From contig NC_064838.1 of assembly GCF_024166365.1 (NCBI RefSeq), positions 72,866,001 through 72,930,000 on the forward strand: a stretch of 64,000 nucleotides of DNA, given 5' to 3'. A model generated the notes under the pieces. That model was given only the letters and a program-made list of their open reading frames with translations, had not been told where the DNA came from and made no database searches. The stretch is from Elephas maximus indicus (Eukaryota; Chordata; Mammalia; Proboscidea; Elephantidae). Shown one piece after another: positions 22,526-32,901 of this stretch. Made by a program: the position numbers and the translations under genes. How positions within the stretch are numbered: position 1 is the first letter of the stretch; every line of letters begins with the position of its first letter.

Positions 22526-23370
22526 TCTTTAGTGAGCATTCACATGAGACACAAATATCTTCATTTCTTCGGCCCATTCAAAGGGACCTATCCACATACC
22601 TCTTCCCCATAAATCCTTGTCTCCAGTTTCCCAATCATGTTCCTTCCAAGTCCTTGACAATCCAGCAAAACCACTGGCCACAGCCCATGGATCAGTATAC
22701 ATACAATTGCACATCTGGCCATTTCTCCTTCCAAGCAAAGAAAACAACCAGGTGCACTGCTTGAAGTTCTGCCCTTTGGGAGGATTTCCCTTCACCACTG
22801 TCCTTCAGGGAGGTCCCAGCAAGGGGCTATAGTGCTGCCACTCTCCATTTTCAAATGGTGCCTGCATATTGCATAGAACCATCTGTAATCAAGGCACAAG
22901 TTCTCACATCTTCAGTCACCTGATCATAAGGAGCTCCCCATGAGGCCATAGGTGCAGACTGGGAGATGAAAGGTATGTGACAGAAATGGAGACCATGGGC
23001 ATTTGGGCCACTTCCTCATGGAACTTACTTGGGCCTTCACATCCTGCTCAGGCCCGATCTTGTACATACCGCTTCCATTTAATGATGCACTGCTGCTGTG
23101 CACGTCCAACTTTATGACTCTGTGGGTCAGACAACATCCAGTTCATAATGGGCAGCTGAGGCCACATGGTGACTTGGTGGCCCAGGGTTAAGTGCTCAGT
23201 CTCTACTAAGTCCCAGTAACAAGCCAAAAGCTGTTTCTCAAAAGGAGAGTAGTTATCTGCGGAGGATGGCAGGGTTTTGCCCCAAAATCCTACAAATCTG
23301 CTCTGTGATTCACCAAGAGGGGCCCGCCCTTCTAAACAAGGATGAAGAAAAAGGCATTGGCCAGTTTAAT
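22526..23370 (-). pseudogene. ERVL pol: RNase H and connection region
   Basis: Minus-strand words KQCTWLFSLLGRR, MYTDPWAVASGFAGLSRTWK and EEMKIFVSHVNAH (22798-22529) are the end of an ERVL RNase H domain. The upstream part to about 23300 parallels 33890-34640 on the plus strand nearly word for word. The reverse transcriptase is deleted: near 23314-23331 the DNA jumps from the first RT words to the RNase H lead-in. RNase H normally removes the RNA template. Confidence 0.8.
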
Positions 23371-23549
23371 GGCTGCATACCAGGTACCAGGAGATGTGTC
23401 AATCTGCAGTTCACTCCTCCAAAGAAACTCCTCTTGCAACTGATTGGCTGTTCACATCAGATCACAAAATGGAGGCTGATTACATAATTTCTGAAAAACC
23501 CCTGAGAATCATGGCCCAAACAAATTGACACATAACATTAACTTTCACA
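23371..23549 (-). mobile_element. ERVL LTR remnant fused to pol
   Basis: On the minus strand it starts TGTGAAAGTTAATGTTATGT and parallels the first ~170 bp of the 3' LTR at 10355-10903. It then runs straight into pol at GCAGCC, without the rest of the LTR, gag or protease. The same fusion occurs at 33190 on the plus strand. Confidence 0.75.
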
Positions 23550-23734
23550 GTGGTAATGGAAATGTTCTGAAATAGATACTGATGATAGTTAAATAAGATT
23601 GTAAAAGTACATAAAGCTACACACTTTAAAACTATTAAAACAAATTTTATTTTATAAGAAATCTACCTGTGAAAATAGTATAAAATATAAAGTGATCTGG
23701 AAAAACACTATGACAAAACCAAAAAAATTCCCAC
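23550..23734 (-). other. Flank shared by the inverted duplication
   Basis: This stretch (reverse complement with AGTATCTATTTCAGAACATT and an AAAATAAA word) parallels 32818-33016 on the plus strand, between the RalGDS-like repeat exon and the ERVL remnant. It shows that the two ERVL remnants have the same insertion site. Confidence 0.75.
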
Positions 23735-24105
23735 TCAGGTGAGTTGAAGAAAGGGTCTGGTTCTGGAACTGACGTTCCCTAGCTGTGAATGAGGGGTGGC
23801 TGTGGAGGAGGTGTGGCAAATGGCTCAACCTTTGGTGACCAAGGCAGAGCTGGAGATGGAGGACCTGGTGCTCTGTGGAGCTTTGGTGTGGAGCAGGAGT
23901 AGGATCGACATCAGCAGGTGGTCTGGGAGCCATTCAGGAGGTGGCTACGATTGAACTCTACACCTCCAGCTGACTGTCCATCTGATGCTGGTGATGGAGC
24001 TGGTGACGGAATAGTTGGTGGACTGTGGAGCTCCAGTGTTAGTGCAGGAGCAGGATCAACATCAGCTGGTGGTCCAGGAGCTGGTTCTGAAAATGACCCA
24101 CGTGG
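23735..24105 (-). pseudogene. Partial copy of the RalGDS-like Pro/Ala-rich exon
   Basis: Minus-strand translation gives GPPADVDPAPALTLELHS, then PSPAPSPASDGQSAGG and, after a frame change, ADVDPTPAPHQSS. It ends with the same exon tail as the plus copy (words VPEPDPFF and SPEW against APEADPYF and SPEW at 32780-32817). Only about two ~150-bp units remain, compared with about ten in the plus copy. No other RalGDS-like exon is found upstream on this strand, so the copy is partial. It has no intact frame and I infer that it is not expressed. Confidence 0.75.
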
Positions 24106-24169
24106 TCCCTGACCTAGGAACTCACAATCTGTAGGGGAGACATGAAGCTAGATAAAAGAATGAAAACAA

Positions 24170-24420
24170 ATACATCAAAGAAAAGAGCATATTTTATAGA
24201 GAAAATAAAGCAGGGTGCTGTGAGATAAGGCTAGGGTGTGGTCCAAAAGGCCTCACTAAGGTGACATTTATGTGTGACCAGAATGACAGAAGGCACCAGC
24301 CCTGCACAAGTCTGGCAATAGCATGCCACGGAGAAGACATAGCTGGTGCAGAGACTGGGAGGCAGACGTGAGTTTGTCCAGAGAGGGGGTTGAAATGCAG
24401 CCACTATGGCTAGAGGGAGC
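24170..24420 (+). repeat. Fragment of an ancient mammalian repeat
   Basis: The words GCCTCACTAAGGTGACATTT and AGAATGACAGAAGGCACCAG parallel GAGAAGGTGACATTTGCAC and later words at 62885-63000. The family name is uncertain. Confidence 0.4.
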
Positions 24421-24875
24421 TTAGGAGGAGAGCAGACAGGGAGGAGAACAGGTCCAGGACCCATGACCTGCTGGGCTGGAGGAGTTATCTCCTGCTCTGT
24501 GATAACAACAGCCACAAAACTAATGACTCACAACAGAACACAGTCTCTGTGTGCCTGGAATCCAGGCATGGCTTACCTCGTGACTGCCTCAAGTTCTCAG
24601 GAGTCTGTGGTTTGGGTCTCAAATGAGTCTTGACTGGGGAGGATCTGTACCTACTCACTTCCATATTATGAGCAGGACTCTGTAAGCTGTTGGTCTGGGG
24701 GGCCTCACTTCCCCTCTGTCTGTTGATCAAGACCCTCCCTCAGGTCTTTGTCACATGAGTCTCTCCATGGTCAGGGCATACATCACAACTGCTTCCAGGG
24801 GGAGAGAGAAATAAATGACAGAGAGATGGCTGAGAGAGAGAATAAAAATGAGCCAAGAAACATTGCCCCAAATGG

Positions 24876-24921
24876 GGTCATTATAAGTTGAAATCGACTC
24901 AGTGGCACTAACAACAACATT
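24876..24921 (+). mobile_element. AfroSINE/RTE tail fragment
   Basis: TTATAAGTTGAAATCGACTCAGTGGCACTAACAACAAC is the shared 3' end only; no tRNA-like head is present. Confidence 0.6.
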
Positions 24922-25129
24922 CTTGAGAAGCGAGTCCCTGGGTCAAATCTGCACTGAGAAGAGGGGGTCATACAGGAGGTGGAGACCAAGAGGTAGGATT
25001 GTTGGGAGCCATTGTGCAGGCTGCCTAGTCTGAGATGAGGCGCTGGTTCAGATTCTATATAACGGGAGTTATTTGAGGGTTTTACGCAGAGGGTGACAAT
25101 ATCTGATGTTCATTTAATTTAACCCACTC

Positions 25130-25255
25130 CTGGTGCAGACTAGAAATAGAGGCCAAGGGGGGAAGTGACTTTCCCAAGCTTACACCACTAGAACCCAGCC
25201 TTGTTTGAAGATGTGCTCCATGCTGCTTCCCACCCCTACTTGAAATTCTTCCATC
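25130..25255 (-). mobile_element. MIR fragment (probable)
   Basis: GGGAAGTGACTTTCCCAAGCTTACACCACTAGAACCCAGCC follows the reverse MIR core pattern (gaggttaagtaacttgccc, then an 'acacagctag' block). Diverged. Confidence 0.5.
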
Positions 25256-25276
25256 TCTGAGTCTGTGCATTAGCTA

Positions 25277-25617
25277 CAGGGGCAGATTATCCAATAGGCA
25301 AGGTAAGCATGGTGAACTCCACATCTTTGATGTGGTAAAACCCATGTGAAATCGTTCACCACAGATTAGTAAGTAAGTACAAGTAGGCCTGTGCTTACCT
25401 TGCTTACAGGGTCATCTGCCCCCTGTCAGGGATTGTAAATTTGAAAAGAGGCTTCCATTCTGTAGGAAGGTGTCTTGGGGTTGGGTGAGATAGATGCCAG
25501 CCATACCTAGAAGCACAGTACTAGCTGTGGTGATAAAATGTGAAAATGTTCATTACAGATGATCTGGTAAGCAGGTAAGCCTTATGCTTACCTTGCCTAT
25601 TAGGTAATCCACCCCTG
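25277..25617. mobile_element. hAT-type MITE with 8-bp target duplication
   Basis: Left end CAGGGGCAGATTATCCAATA plus GGCAAGGTAAGCAT; the reverse complement of the right end reads CAGGGGTGGATTACCTAATA plus GGCAAGGTAAGCAT. These are ~34-bp terminal inverted repeats with few mismatches. Perfect 8-bp direct repeats ATTAGCTA flank it at 25269-25276 and 25618-25625, the duplication length made by hAT transposases. A third end-like copy lies inside at about 25392-25425. It has no coding capacity and is 341 bp long. Confidence 0.9.
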
Positions 25618-25724
25618 ATTAGCTACATGTAATGCCAGCCCACAGGTTCTGTAGGTTTTATCTCACATATACCTGCTGAAGTCCCTAGGAAGAAGATGCC
25701 AGAATGATCCCGATTGTGTGGGTA

Positions 25725-25830
25725 GGGGTACTGGGAAGGCTCTGAGAAGCACAAAGACTTGTCCAAGGTCACAGACTGGATGAGAGGGATGAGCTTTGTC
25801 TGAACCCAGCTCTGTCTACTCAAAGCTGGG
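25725..25830 (-). mobile_element. MIR fragment (probable)
   Basis: GACTTGTCCAAGGTCACAGAC and CTGAACCCAGCTCTGTCTAC follow the reverse MIR core. Diverged. Confidence 0.5.
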
Positions 25831-25839
25831 GCCCTGGCT

Positions 25840-27155
25840 ACACCCAGGCCTTCCCCAGGTTCTGGCGGGTGAGGTTAGGGCTATGTTGGTGCCACTGCGT
25901 ACAGTTACGAAGATGGCATGGGGAGAGGTAAGCATTCAGCAGCCCAGAGGGGACTTTGAGTAGGTCTTATCTGACATCAAGCTCAAGTTAGGAGACTCAG
26001 GACATGACCTCACTTCCTTGACAGAGTACATGGAACTTGGAACCCTGGTATCCAGGCACCCACATTCTACACGCAGCCCCCTACCCAACTCACTTGAGTG
26101 GAGACACTCAAACCAGGAACATGTTTTCTTGTTGTCTCCCGTCTTCCCTTGTATCAAAGCTTGAGAGACCCAGGAGTTCAACACTTTCACCAAGGTTGAG
26201 ACATGGTCTCGTCCCCCACCCACAAAAGCTCAGGCCATTTACCAAGAAGAATCCAAAGGCAATACAGGGTGGCCCAGAGCTGCCAATCCAGGCCAAGCTA
26301 CCACTGTGATCTCACATGGGCAGCCCCACACCCCTCCCCCACACCCCTCCCCCAGGCCATGCCAGCCCTTGTCCTCATGGGGTCCCTGGTAAGGTGGGCT
26401 GGGAGGAAATGTGGACAGAACCGACGAGGCAGAAAGTTGTTGGCTGAGGCAGGGTCCATTTGGAAAAGAGGTGGTGGGGGTCAGGGAAGGAGGAGCCATG
26501 TGACCTGGGGAGATTTGGGAGGGCAGGAGTGATAATGAGGATGATGAAAATGGTGCTGCTGCTTCAGGACTAGCACACATTGAAGGCAACCCCAAGGTCC
26601 ACCCCCACAGTCTCTCAGCATACTGGGTTCATGGGCCTGAGTTTGACTGTGGCTGGGACTAGTCCACCACGCTGGCTGCCTTGGGGAGGCTGGGGGCTGG
26701 GCTGGCAAATGTGGAGGCCTCTTTTACTTTCCTGTCCTGACACCACTGATGACACAGAACACTGGGATGTAAGTCTACCCAGGGGTTCCAGTTCAGACCA
26801 GGCCTTAGGGAGGGACTCTCGGGGTCGCTGGTTAAGTCAGCACTCTCACCTGGGCCATTTCAGAGATCCAGCTAACCCTGAGTGTGGCAGTCAACATGCA
26901 GCCCTAGCTGCTGGCATTGCCTGGGCCACTGCTGACCCTGTGCCAGCCCAGCTTCTGCCAGATCCTGCTGCAATCAGATCTTGATTTTTCTCTCCATGGA
27001 CTTGGTCAGGGCTGGATGGTGCAGCCCACAGGCTGACCCACCCAGCATGGGGGAACATGGAGCTCCTAGCAGGCACAAGGGATTGAGGGACAGAAAGAGA
27101 AGGCTTGGAGGAGCTCTTGATGCCTCCCTGGCCACTGCTGGCACTGTCTCTGCAG
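25840..27155. other. GC-richer sequence upstream of the RalGDS-like exons
   Basis: No repeat that I recognise. If the pseudogene kept earlier exons they should be here or further left, but I cannot support one. The open frames (up to 134 codons) on both strands overlap each other and show no family likeness. Confidence 0.4.
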
Positions 27156-27244
27156 AACTCCCCACAGGAGATCCCCAAGGAAAAGGAGAATGGCATTGTC
27201 TACTCGGTCTACCCCAAGAAAGGGGCCAGGAAGAGCTGGCACAG
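27156..27244 (+). pseudogene. RalGDS-like exon 1 (lead segment)
   Basis: Acceptor TCTCTGCAG ends at 27155; donor GTTCTG starts at 27245 (weak). Translation NSPQEIPKEKENGIVYSVYP then KKGARKSWHR resembles the RalGDS segment just before the REM domain (an 'E..NGVIYS' word). Its 89 bases end in phase 2, which does not fit the frame needed in exon 2. Confidence 0.7.
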
Positions 27245-28474
27245 GTTCTGGTTGACTGTGGGGGGAGGGGTGCGGCATGCCCACCCAGGGACCCGAGATG
27301 ACCAGTGGGGGGCCAGGGCCCAGGTACCACCCTGTAGACCTCAGGTCCCTCACAGGACTTTCCCTCTCGAGGGTCCCCAGTCCCCTCCCAAAGGAATATA
27401 CCTCCTCCCCACCCCACTGACTTCCCTACCCTGGCCAGCTACAAAGTCACTCTTCCCATATTTATAGGAATATCAGAAACGAGTTTTTTATACTGTCGTC
27501 ACTTCACATCAGCCCATGCGTCTTTTGCGTGTTGCTGCTGTTTCAGTGTTTAACTTCCAATACCAGGGTTCCAGCCAGCAGTTGGCTGGGCTGTCTTCCA
27601 CACCTTCTCCCAGCCTCACATAACATCACACTTAGCAGGCTTCTTTTACCCTAAAGTGCAGGGCTCAGGCTATGACACACCTTTTTGTACAACCTGCAAT
27701 CTCGGGGAATACATCATGTGACCCCTTCAGGTCAGGGGCTGTATCCTGACTCGCTGCAGAATGTTCCAGAAGAAAGGTCGGTTCCCACAGTGACTGAGTT
27801 TCTCACTGCTGCTGGCCCTGGACTGATTCCTTGCGCTGCCCTTTCAGCAGGGCTGCAGGAATGCTTACATGTGTCCTCATATACTGACCCGCACAGGACA
27901 GACTTCCAGGAGTGGCATGCTGGGGCAAGGATGTGCACATTTCAAGTTAGGATCACTAGAGCCAGACTCCTTCCCAAAACAGCAGTTGCAGTTCCATGGC
28001 CCCCTAGTCTGTGACAATGGCTGTGTCCCTGCCTTGAGGGTTCTTTTCCATTTTGCCAATCTGCTGTCAGGGTGGCCAAAGGAACTGCAGGGTGGCTTTG
28101 AGGTGCTTGTTGGCCCTGAGAAGCCAAGCCCCCCTCACTCATTTACTAGCCATTCAGATTCACTCTTCCTGAGTCATTTGTTCAGATCCTGGGTCCTGTG
28201 GGGGTCTTTTTCCCCTCCCAGTATCTCCAGGCTCTCACCCTTGGCTGGATCTGGGTGCTCCCTAGCTTCTGGTTCTCAAAACTCCCTTTAATGTACTGAA
28301 AGAAAAGTCTGTGTCTTGCTTATCTCGTTGGTGTGTCTGCTCTGTGCACTGTCTCCAGCTGGGAAAGAGTGAGCTTGCACCAGACGTTCCCCTCTGAGTC
28401 AGGAGCAGAGCAGACCTCACGCAGTACAGAGGGGACATCACAGAGCTCTAGTGTTGGGTGGTTGTGGGTGTTGA

Positions 28475-28575
28475 TTAGGTGACTTTGAGCAGACACTAGA
28501 CATCACCAAGCCTCTGTTTTCTCATCTGTGGAATTGGGTGTTTTGTGAGGACTCACTGGGATACGGCTGCTCCTC
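28475..28575 (+). mobile_element. MIR fragment (probable)
   Basis: GGTGACTTTGAGCAGACACT, CCTCTGTTTTCTCATCTGTGGAATTGGG and GTGAGGACTCACTGGGAT follow MIR order. It lies in the intron of the RalGDS-like remnant. Confidence 0.55.
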
Positions 28576-28821
28576 CAGGGAGATACCATGGTTACTTAGT
28601 TAACAAAATCCCTTCAGGTTCCTAATGTTTTTAATTATCCCCCACCTCCAATTCTGCTTGGAAAGCCAAGGGCTGTTTTCTGCTGAAGGCACTCGTGTCC
28701 CACCTCCTGCCATAGGTCACTGAGGGAGAGGGAGTACCTGGTCTGAGCTCTGGGCCCCCAACCCTTCTAGTGGTTCATAAGGCTCCCTCTGACAATATGT
28801 CCCTCCTCTGTCCCACCCCAG

Positions 28822-29015
28822 GGTGTCTGTGGTTCTGACTAGCACCTGGATGAAGTCTGGGTGATGAAAACCACCAAGGCAGACTCACTGGAGAAGCAGG
28901 TGGAGCACTTGGTGCCCGCCTTCCTAAAGGGTGACTTCTCCTACATCGAAATCTTCCTTGGGACCTACAGAACCTATGCCACCACCCAGCAGGTCCTAGA
29001 CCAGCTGTTCCAAAG
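28822..29015 (+). pseudogene. RalGDS-like exon 2 (REM domain, first part)
   Basis: Acceptor CCACCCCAG ends at 28821; donor GTGAGT starts at 29016. It codes VMKTTKADSLEKQVEHLVPA, then FSYIEIFLGTYRTYATTQQV and LDQLFQR, the hallmark start of the Ras exchanger motif (the human protein has a KAGTLEKLVEHLVPAF-type block). In that frame codon 7 of the exon (28840-28842) is TAG, a stop. The REM helices normally brace the catalytic domain. Confidence 0.85.
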
Positions 29016-29454
29016 GTGAGTGCACTGCCCTCCACAGCCCAGTGGAGACTCTGCCCCCTATCAGCTGTGAGTCTGGAAAATGTCACTTCACCACTCAGAA
29101 CCTGTTTGCTCCACTGAGAAGTGGGGTGGTAAAGGACAAATCAGCTAGAATTACTGTCAGAACCCTGTGGGACAAGCCATGGAAAGTGTGTAGTGGAGCC
29201 TAGCTCTCTGGTAAAGGGTGTTGGAAGGGCTGGGATGTTCACATTTATTATTTTCTTCTCCTCCATGAAGAAGCTTCCTGCCTCACCCCTCACTGACTAC
29301 GTGCCCTTGAGCAAACCTATTTCCTATTTGACAAGCAGGATTGAGATTTAATTTAGTGTGTCCTTGTCCTTGGTGTAGCCTTAACAGGGATCCCTGGAGG
29401 CTGACAGAGGGCCCCCAGGAATCTCAGATGCTTGGGAAGGTGCTGGTTGGGTTC

Positions 29455-29605
29455 ACTCCTTCACCAATTATCCATGAAGCCCCTCCTGTTGCAGACACTA
29501 TTCTAGGCACTTAGCATTGTTCAGTAAATGGAGCAGACAGGAAGCTCTGCCCTCCTGGGCCTCCATTCTAGTCAGGGAGTAAGACAGGAACACCAGACAT
29601 CTTAA
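29455..29605 (+). repeat. Ancient mammalian repeat fragment
   Basis: GACACTATTCTAGGCACTTAGC then CTCTGCCCTCCTGGGCCTCCATTCTAGTC matches the pattern at 62470-62570 (CACTGTTCTAAACATC, CTGCCCTCTTGGAGC). It is intronic. The family name is uncertain. Confidence 0.5.
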
Positions 29606-29656
29606 GCAGGTAGAGTCCACAGTGTATTAGATGCGACACCCTCATGCCACCTCGAG

Positions 29657-29716
29657 GTATGGATGTAACCACGGCTATTCTGCCCAGGACGGTGAACTCC
29701 ATGACCAGCTGAAAGG
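29657..29716 (+). pseudogene. RalGDS-like exon 3 (REM domain, short exon)
   Basis: Acceptor CTCGAG ends at 29656 with a poor pyrimidine tract; donor GTGAGC starts at 29717. Joined to exon 2 it reads QRYGCNHGYSAQDGELHDQL K, fitting the RalGDS segment 'RYGCILPYS...QDQLK'. Phase is kept on both sides. Confidence 0.75.
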
Positions 29717-30625
29717 GTGAGCGGACTTTGGGTGGAGAAAGAGGGGCTCCTGTCTATATAGAAGGGTGGAGGCTGTAGGGGGTCTGTGTCTGGATTGGGG
29801 CTGGGCAGACCCTAGGCCCCACGCATCTAGACTCCACTAGAGGAATGAGTTTAGGAGCACCCCCTGCAGGACATAAGCAGTCTTACAGAGCTTGGGGTGG
29901 AACCTGGACATCCTGGGCAGCAGAGGGGAGGCTGGGGGCTCAGAGAGGCCCCTGAGAGAACCTATCCCCCCACAATCCCCTCACATTTCCACTTGCCCCC
30001 TCCCCTATTGGCGGTCCAAAACAGGAGGTGCGGGTGGCTGGAGGTTGGAGAAAATTGCTCCCCAAACCAGATCCCCATTCATGGGTGCTCAGCTGCATGT
30101 GAGGTCCCTGTCCTGGGAGAGAACAGTGTCCATGGGAGAACAGACCCTCATATACCTGCAGAGAAACAGGCAGCACACTGGTGCACACTCTCCAGAAGAG
30201 GGGTCCTATGTCCTGGGTATCTGAGTCAGGGGATGGACTCTGTGTTGCCCAGCATCAGATAATCCTGGAGCACTACTGTGTGTCAGGCTGTGAGGTGAAC
30301 ATGCAGACACACATCTCCGTGGCCTTAGAGGGTTATTGTCCAGTGGGAGAGGGCCAGGGGACAGAATGAGATGTAATTCAGGTTCCCCGAGCAGGGAGAG
30401 TTGTTCAGATCATTGATGGGGAGCTCCCTAGGATGGAGGCTGTGTGCTAGCCCTCTGCTCAGTGACCAGGCCTGCCACTGCCAGGATAGCCAGAGGGTGT
30501 GATGCAGGGTGGTGCTGACCTTTGGAAGGACGGGCAGACACAGGGCACTTTGCAGGAGTGCTCTGGGAGAGCAGTGTGGTGGGAAAGCAAGGCCTCTGAC
30601 TCTGCTGTTTACCACCCACCCCCAG

Positions 30626-30818
30626 TGTCATCTCTTTTGTCCTGGGCACATGGCTGGAAGAATACTCAGAGGATTTCGATCAGCCCCCATACTTCCCCTG
30701 CTAAAGCTCCTGGTGGAGTATGTGCAGGTGAACATGCCAGGCTCACATCTGGAGCGCAGTGCCCAAATTCTCTTGGCCCAGCTAGATCAAATGAAAGTCA
30801 CTGAGACAGAGCCAGAGG
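30626..30818 (+). pseudogene. RalGDS-like exon 4 (REM domain, last part), one-base frameshift
   Basis: Acceptor CACCCCCAG ends at 30625; donor GTGAGG starts at 30819. The first frame gives VISFVLGTWLEEYSEDFDQP PYFPC and then a TAA at 30702-30704. The frame one step over continues LKLLVEYVQVNMPGSHLERS AQILLAQLDQMK. One C is missing near 30700 (CCCTGCTAAAG where CCCTGCCTAAAG is expected). The protein is cut here. Confidence 0.85.
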
Positions 30819-31061
30819 GTGAGGAGGACTGGGCATGCCTGCATGTGAGCTTGTGAGGGAACATGGGAAGACACACAGAGGCTGGGGTTGAGCCAGAGTG
30901 CAGAGTAACCTCAGACCCTCCTCTGGTGGACCACAGTCTGGGAAGACTTTCTGGGGTGGAAATCTTGGGAATGGGCTTTTCTTGATGGCACTGAGATGTT
31001 TTCCATCATTGGAAAGGCACAAGGAAAGGCAGTCATATTAGTGGACATTTCTCCTTTGCAG

Positions 31062-32817
31062 CTCCAGAGCCAAGGCCAGTGCCAGTTGTAAAAGTAGCTC
31101 AAGATCTATCTTTGCCCCAAGAACCAGCTCCTGAACTATGTCCTGGGGTATATTCTGCTCCTGTACTGGCACTGGAGCTCCATAGCGCACCACCTATTAC
31201 ATTGCCAGCTCCAGCCCCAGCACCAGATGGAGAGCCGGCTGGAGGGGTGGATTCCCATCCAGGGTCACCTCCAGAACTGGCTCCCGGACCACTGGCTGGT
31301 GTCAGTCCTGCTCCTGCTGCAACACCGGAGTTCCATACCACACAAGCTATTTCATCACCAGTGCCTGCACTGGCACCAGATGAAGAACCAGCTGGAGGGT
31401 TAGAGTCTTATCCTGGGCCACCTTCAGAGCCGGCTCCTAGAGCACTGGCTACTGTCAATCCTGGTCCTGCTCCAACACCAGAGCTCGATGTAGCCCAGGC
31501 CCTCCTCCAGCTCCATCACCAGCATCCGATGGACAACTGGATGGAGAGGTGGATTCCCACTCTGGGCTACTTCCAGAACTGGAACCTGGACCACCAGCTG
31601 ATGTCGATCCTGCTCCTGCTCCAACACAGGAGCTCCGTAGAGCACCAGCTCTTCCATGACCAGCTTCAGCTGTGGCAGCAGAGAGATAGAACAAGGGAGG
31701 TTTGGATTCTTAACCTGGACCATCACCAGAGTGAGACACTGGACAACCTGGTGATGGAGATCCTGGTCCTGAACCAACACCAAAGCTCAATAGAGCATCA
31801 CCATCTGCAGCACTGCCAAGAGATGGACAGCTGGATTTTTACACTGGGCGACTTCCAGAAGAGACTCCAGGACGAATTCCCGAGTTATATTCTGTCCTTG
31901 CAGCAACGTTGGAGCCGGGTACAACAACAGGTCCTCCATCACCAAGTTGAGCAGACAGAGAGCTTGCTGGAAGATCAGATTCTCTTCCTCGGTCAACACC
32001 ATAATGGGCTCCTGGACCACCTCGTGGAGTTGATCATGCTCCTGGAGTAACACTGGACCTCTATGGAGCACCATCACCAGCTGCATCACTGGTACCAGAT
32101 TGACAGCTGTCTGGAAGGTCTGATTCTTATCCTGGGCTACATCCAGAACTGCCTCCTGGACTACCGGCTGATGTGAACCCTAGTCCTGCTGCTACAACAA
32201 CACCAGAGCTCGCTATAGCTCACCACCCTCCATCTCCAGCTCTGGCCTGGGCACCAGGAGGACAGCCGGCTGGATGAGCTGGATTGCAACCCTTCACGAT
32301 CTCCTGAAATGGTTCCTCTATCACCTGCTGATGTTGATCCCGCTCCTGCACTAACACCAGAACTCCTTAGAGCACCAGTTATTCCATAACCAGCTCCAGC
32401 AGCAACACTAGACAAAAAGCCAGCTGGAGCATCGGTTTCCTATCCTGGGCCACCTTCAGAACTGGCTTCCATAGCACCGGCTGATGTCCATTCTGATCCT
32501 GGACCAACACTGGAGCTTGTTGAAGCCACAGGTCTTCCTTCTCCAGCTTCATCACCAACACCAGATGAAGGGCCACCTGGAAGGGTGGATTTCCATCCTG
32601 GGCCACTTCCAACTGGCTCCCAGATGAACAGCTGATATTGATCCAGCTCCTGTTCCAACAGTGGAGCCCCCATACACCATTAAGTCCTCCATCTCCAGCA
32701 CCATCTGGGGCACCAGAGGCTGAGCTAGTTGCCACACCTTCTCTGCAGCAGCTCCTTATTGACAGCCAGGGAACATCTGCTCCAGAAGCAGACCCTTACT
32801 TCTCCTCACCTGAGTGG
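31062..32817 (+). pseudogene. RalGDS-like exon 5, Pro/Ala/Glu-rich linker grown into a minisatellite
   Basis: Acceptor TTTGCAG ends at 31061. The joint from exon 4 keeps phase (TEPE|APEPRPVPVV). The first third codes PAPAPAPDGEPAGGVDSHPG-like units (PAP, EPAP words), as in the RalGDS linker. Near 31496 an indel moves the array out of the ancestral frame, and the open frame to 32050 then reads Leu/Gln/His-rich units. The last unit is back in a Pro-rich frame (PSPAPSGAPEAELVATPS, about 32690-32750). The tail is APEADPYFSSPEW with GT at 32818. In family members this linker is far shorter than 1.7 kb. Confidence 0.8.
31190..32745 (+). repeat. ~150-bp coding minisatellite, about ten units
   Basis: Each unit carries GCTGATGT.GATCCTGCTCCTGC, then ACACCAGAGCTC, CACCAGCTC.ATCACC, CCAGATG.A..A.CCAGCTGG and CCTGGGCCACCTTCAGAACTGGCTCC in order. 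Units differ by point changes and small indels, which explains the frame shifts. The minus-strand copy at 23735-24105 has about two units. Confidence 0.8.
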
Positions 32818-32901
32818 GTAGTTTTTGGGTTTTGTAACAGTATTTTTCCAGCTCAATTTATTCTGTATAGTTTACAGTATTTTAACTGGTAGATTGCTCA
32901 T

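Larger units (their letters stand above)
27156..32817 (+). pseudogene. RalGDS-like gene remnant (Ral guanine exchange factor), disabled
   Basis: Five recognisable exons (27156-27244, 28822-29015, 29657-29716, 30626-30818, 31062-32817) follow the order of the N-terminal half of RalGDS: the lead segment, the REM (Ras exchanger motif) domain and the Pro/Ala/Glu-rich linker. RalGDS proteins load GTP onto Ral downstream of Ras. Splice acceptors and donors are mostly in place. Lesions: an in-frame TAG in exon 2, a phase mismatch between exons 1 and 2, a one-base loss in exon 4, and loss of the ancestral frame in the repeat exon. The catalytic CDC25-type domain and the Ras-binding domain are absent from the window. 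I infer an old duplicate (RALGDS or RGL4 kin) that lost coding ability. The remaining doubt is whether a shorter product is still made. Confidence 0.8.

Noticed and set aside
26239-27467. Several overlapping open frames of 95-147 codons on both strands
   Set aside because: GC-rich sequence with few stops; frames overlap each other and only the short exon at 27156-27244 has family likeness.
29892-30262. Two overlapping plus-strand frames (110 and 121 codons)
   Set aside because: They lie in the intron between RalGDS-like exons 3 and 4, with no likeness to RalGDS or anything else that I recognise.
31079-32050. 323-codon open frame taken as an intact gene
   Set aside because: It is an internal part of a RalGDS-like exon; the ancestral frame is lost halfway, upstream exons carry lesions, and the first ATG lies inside the exon.
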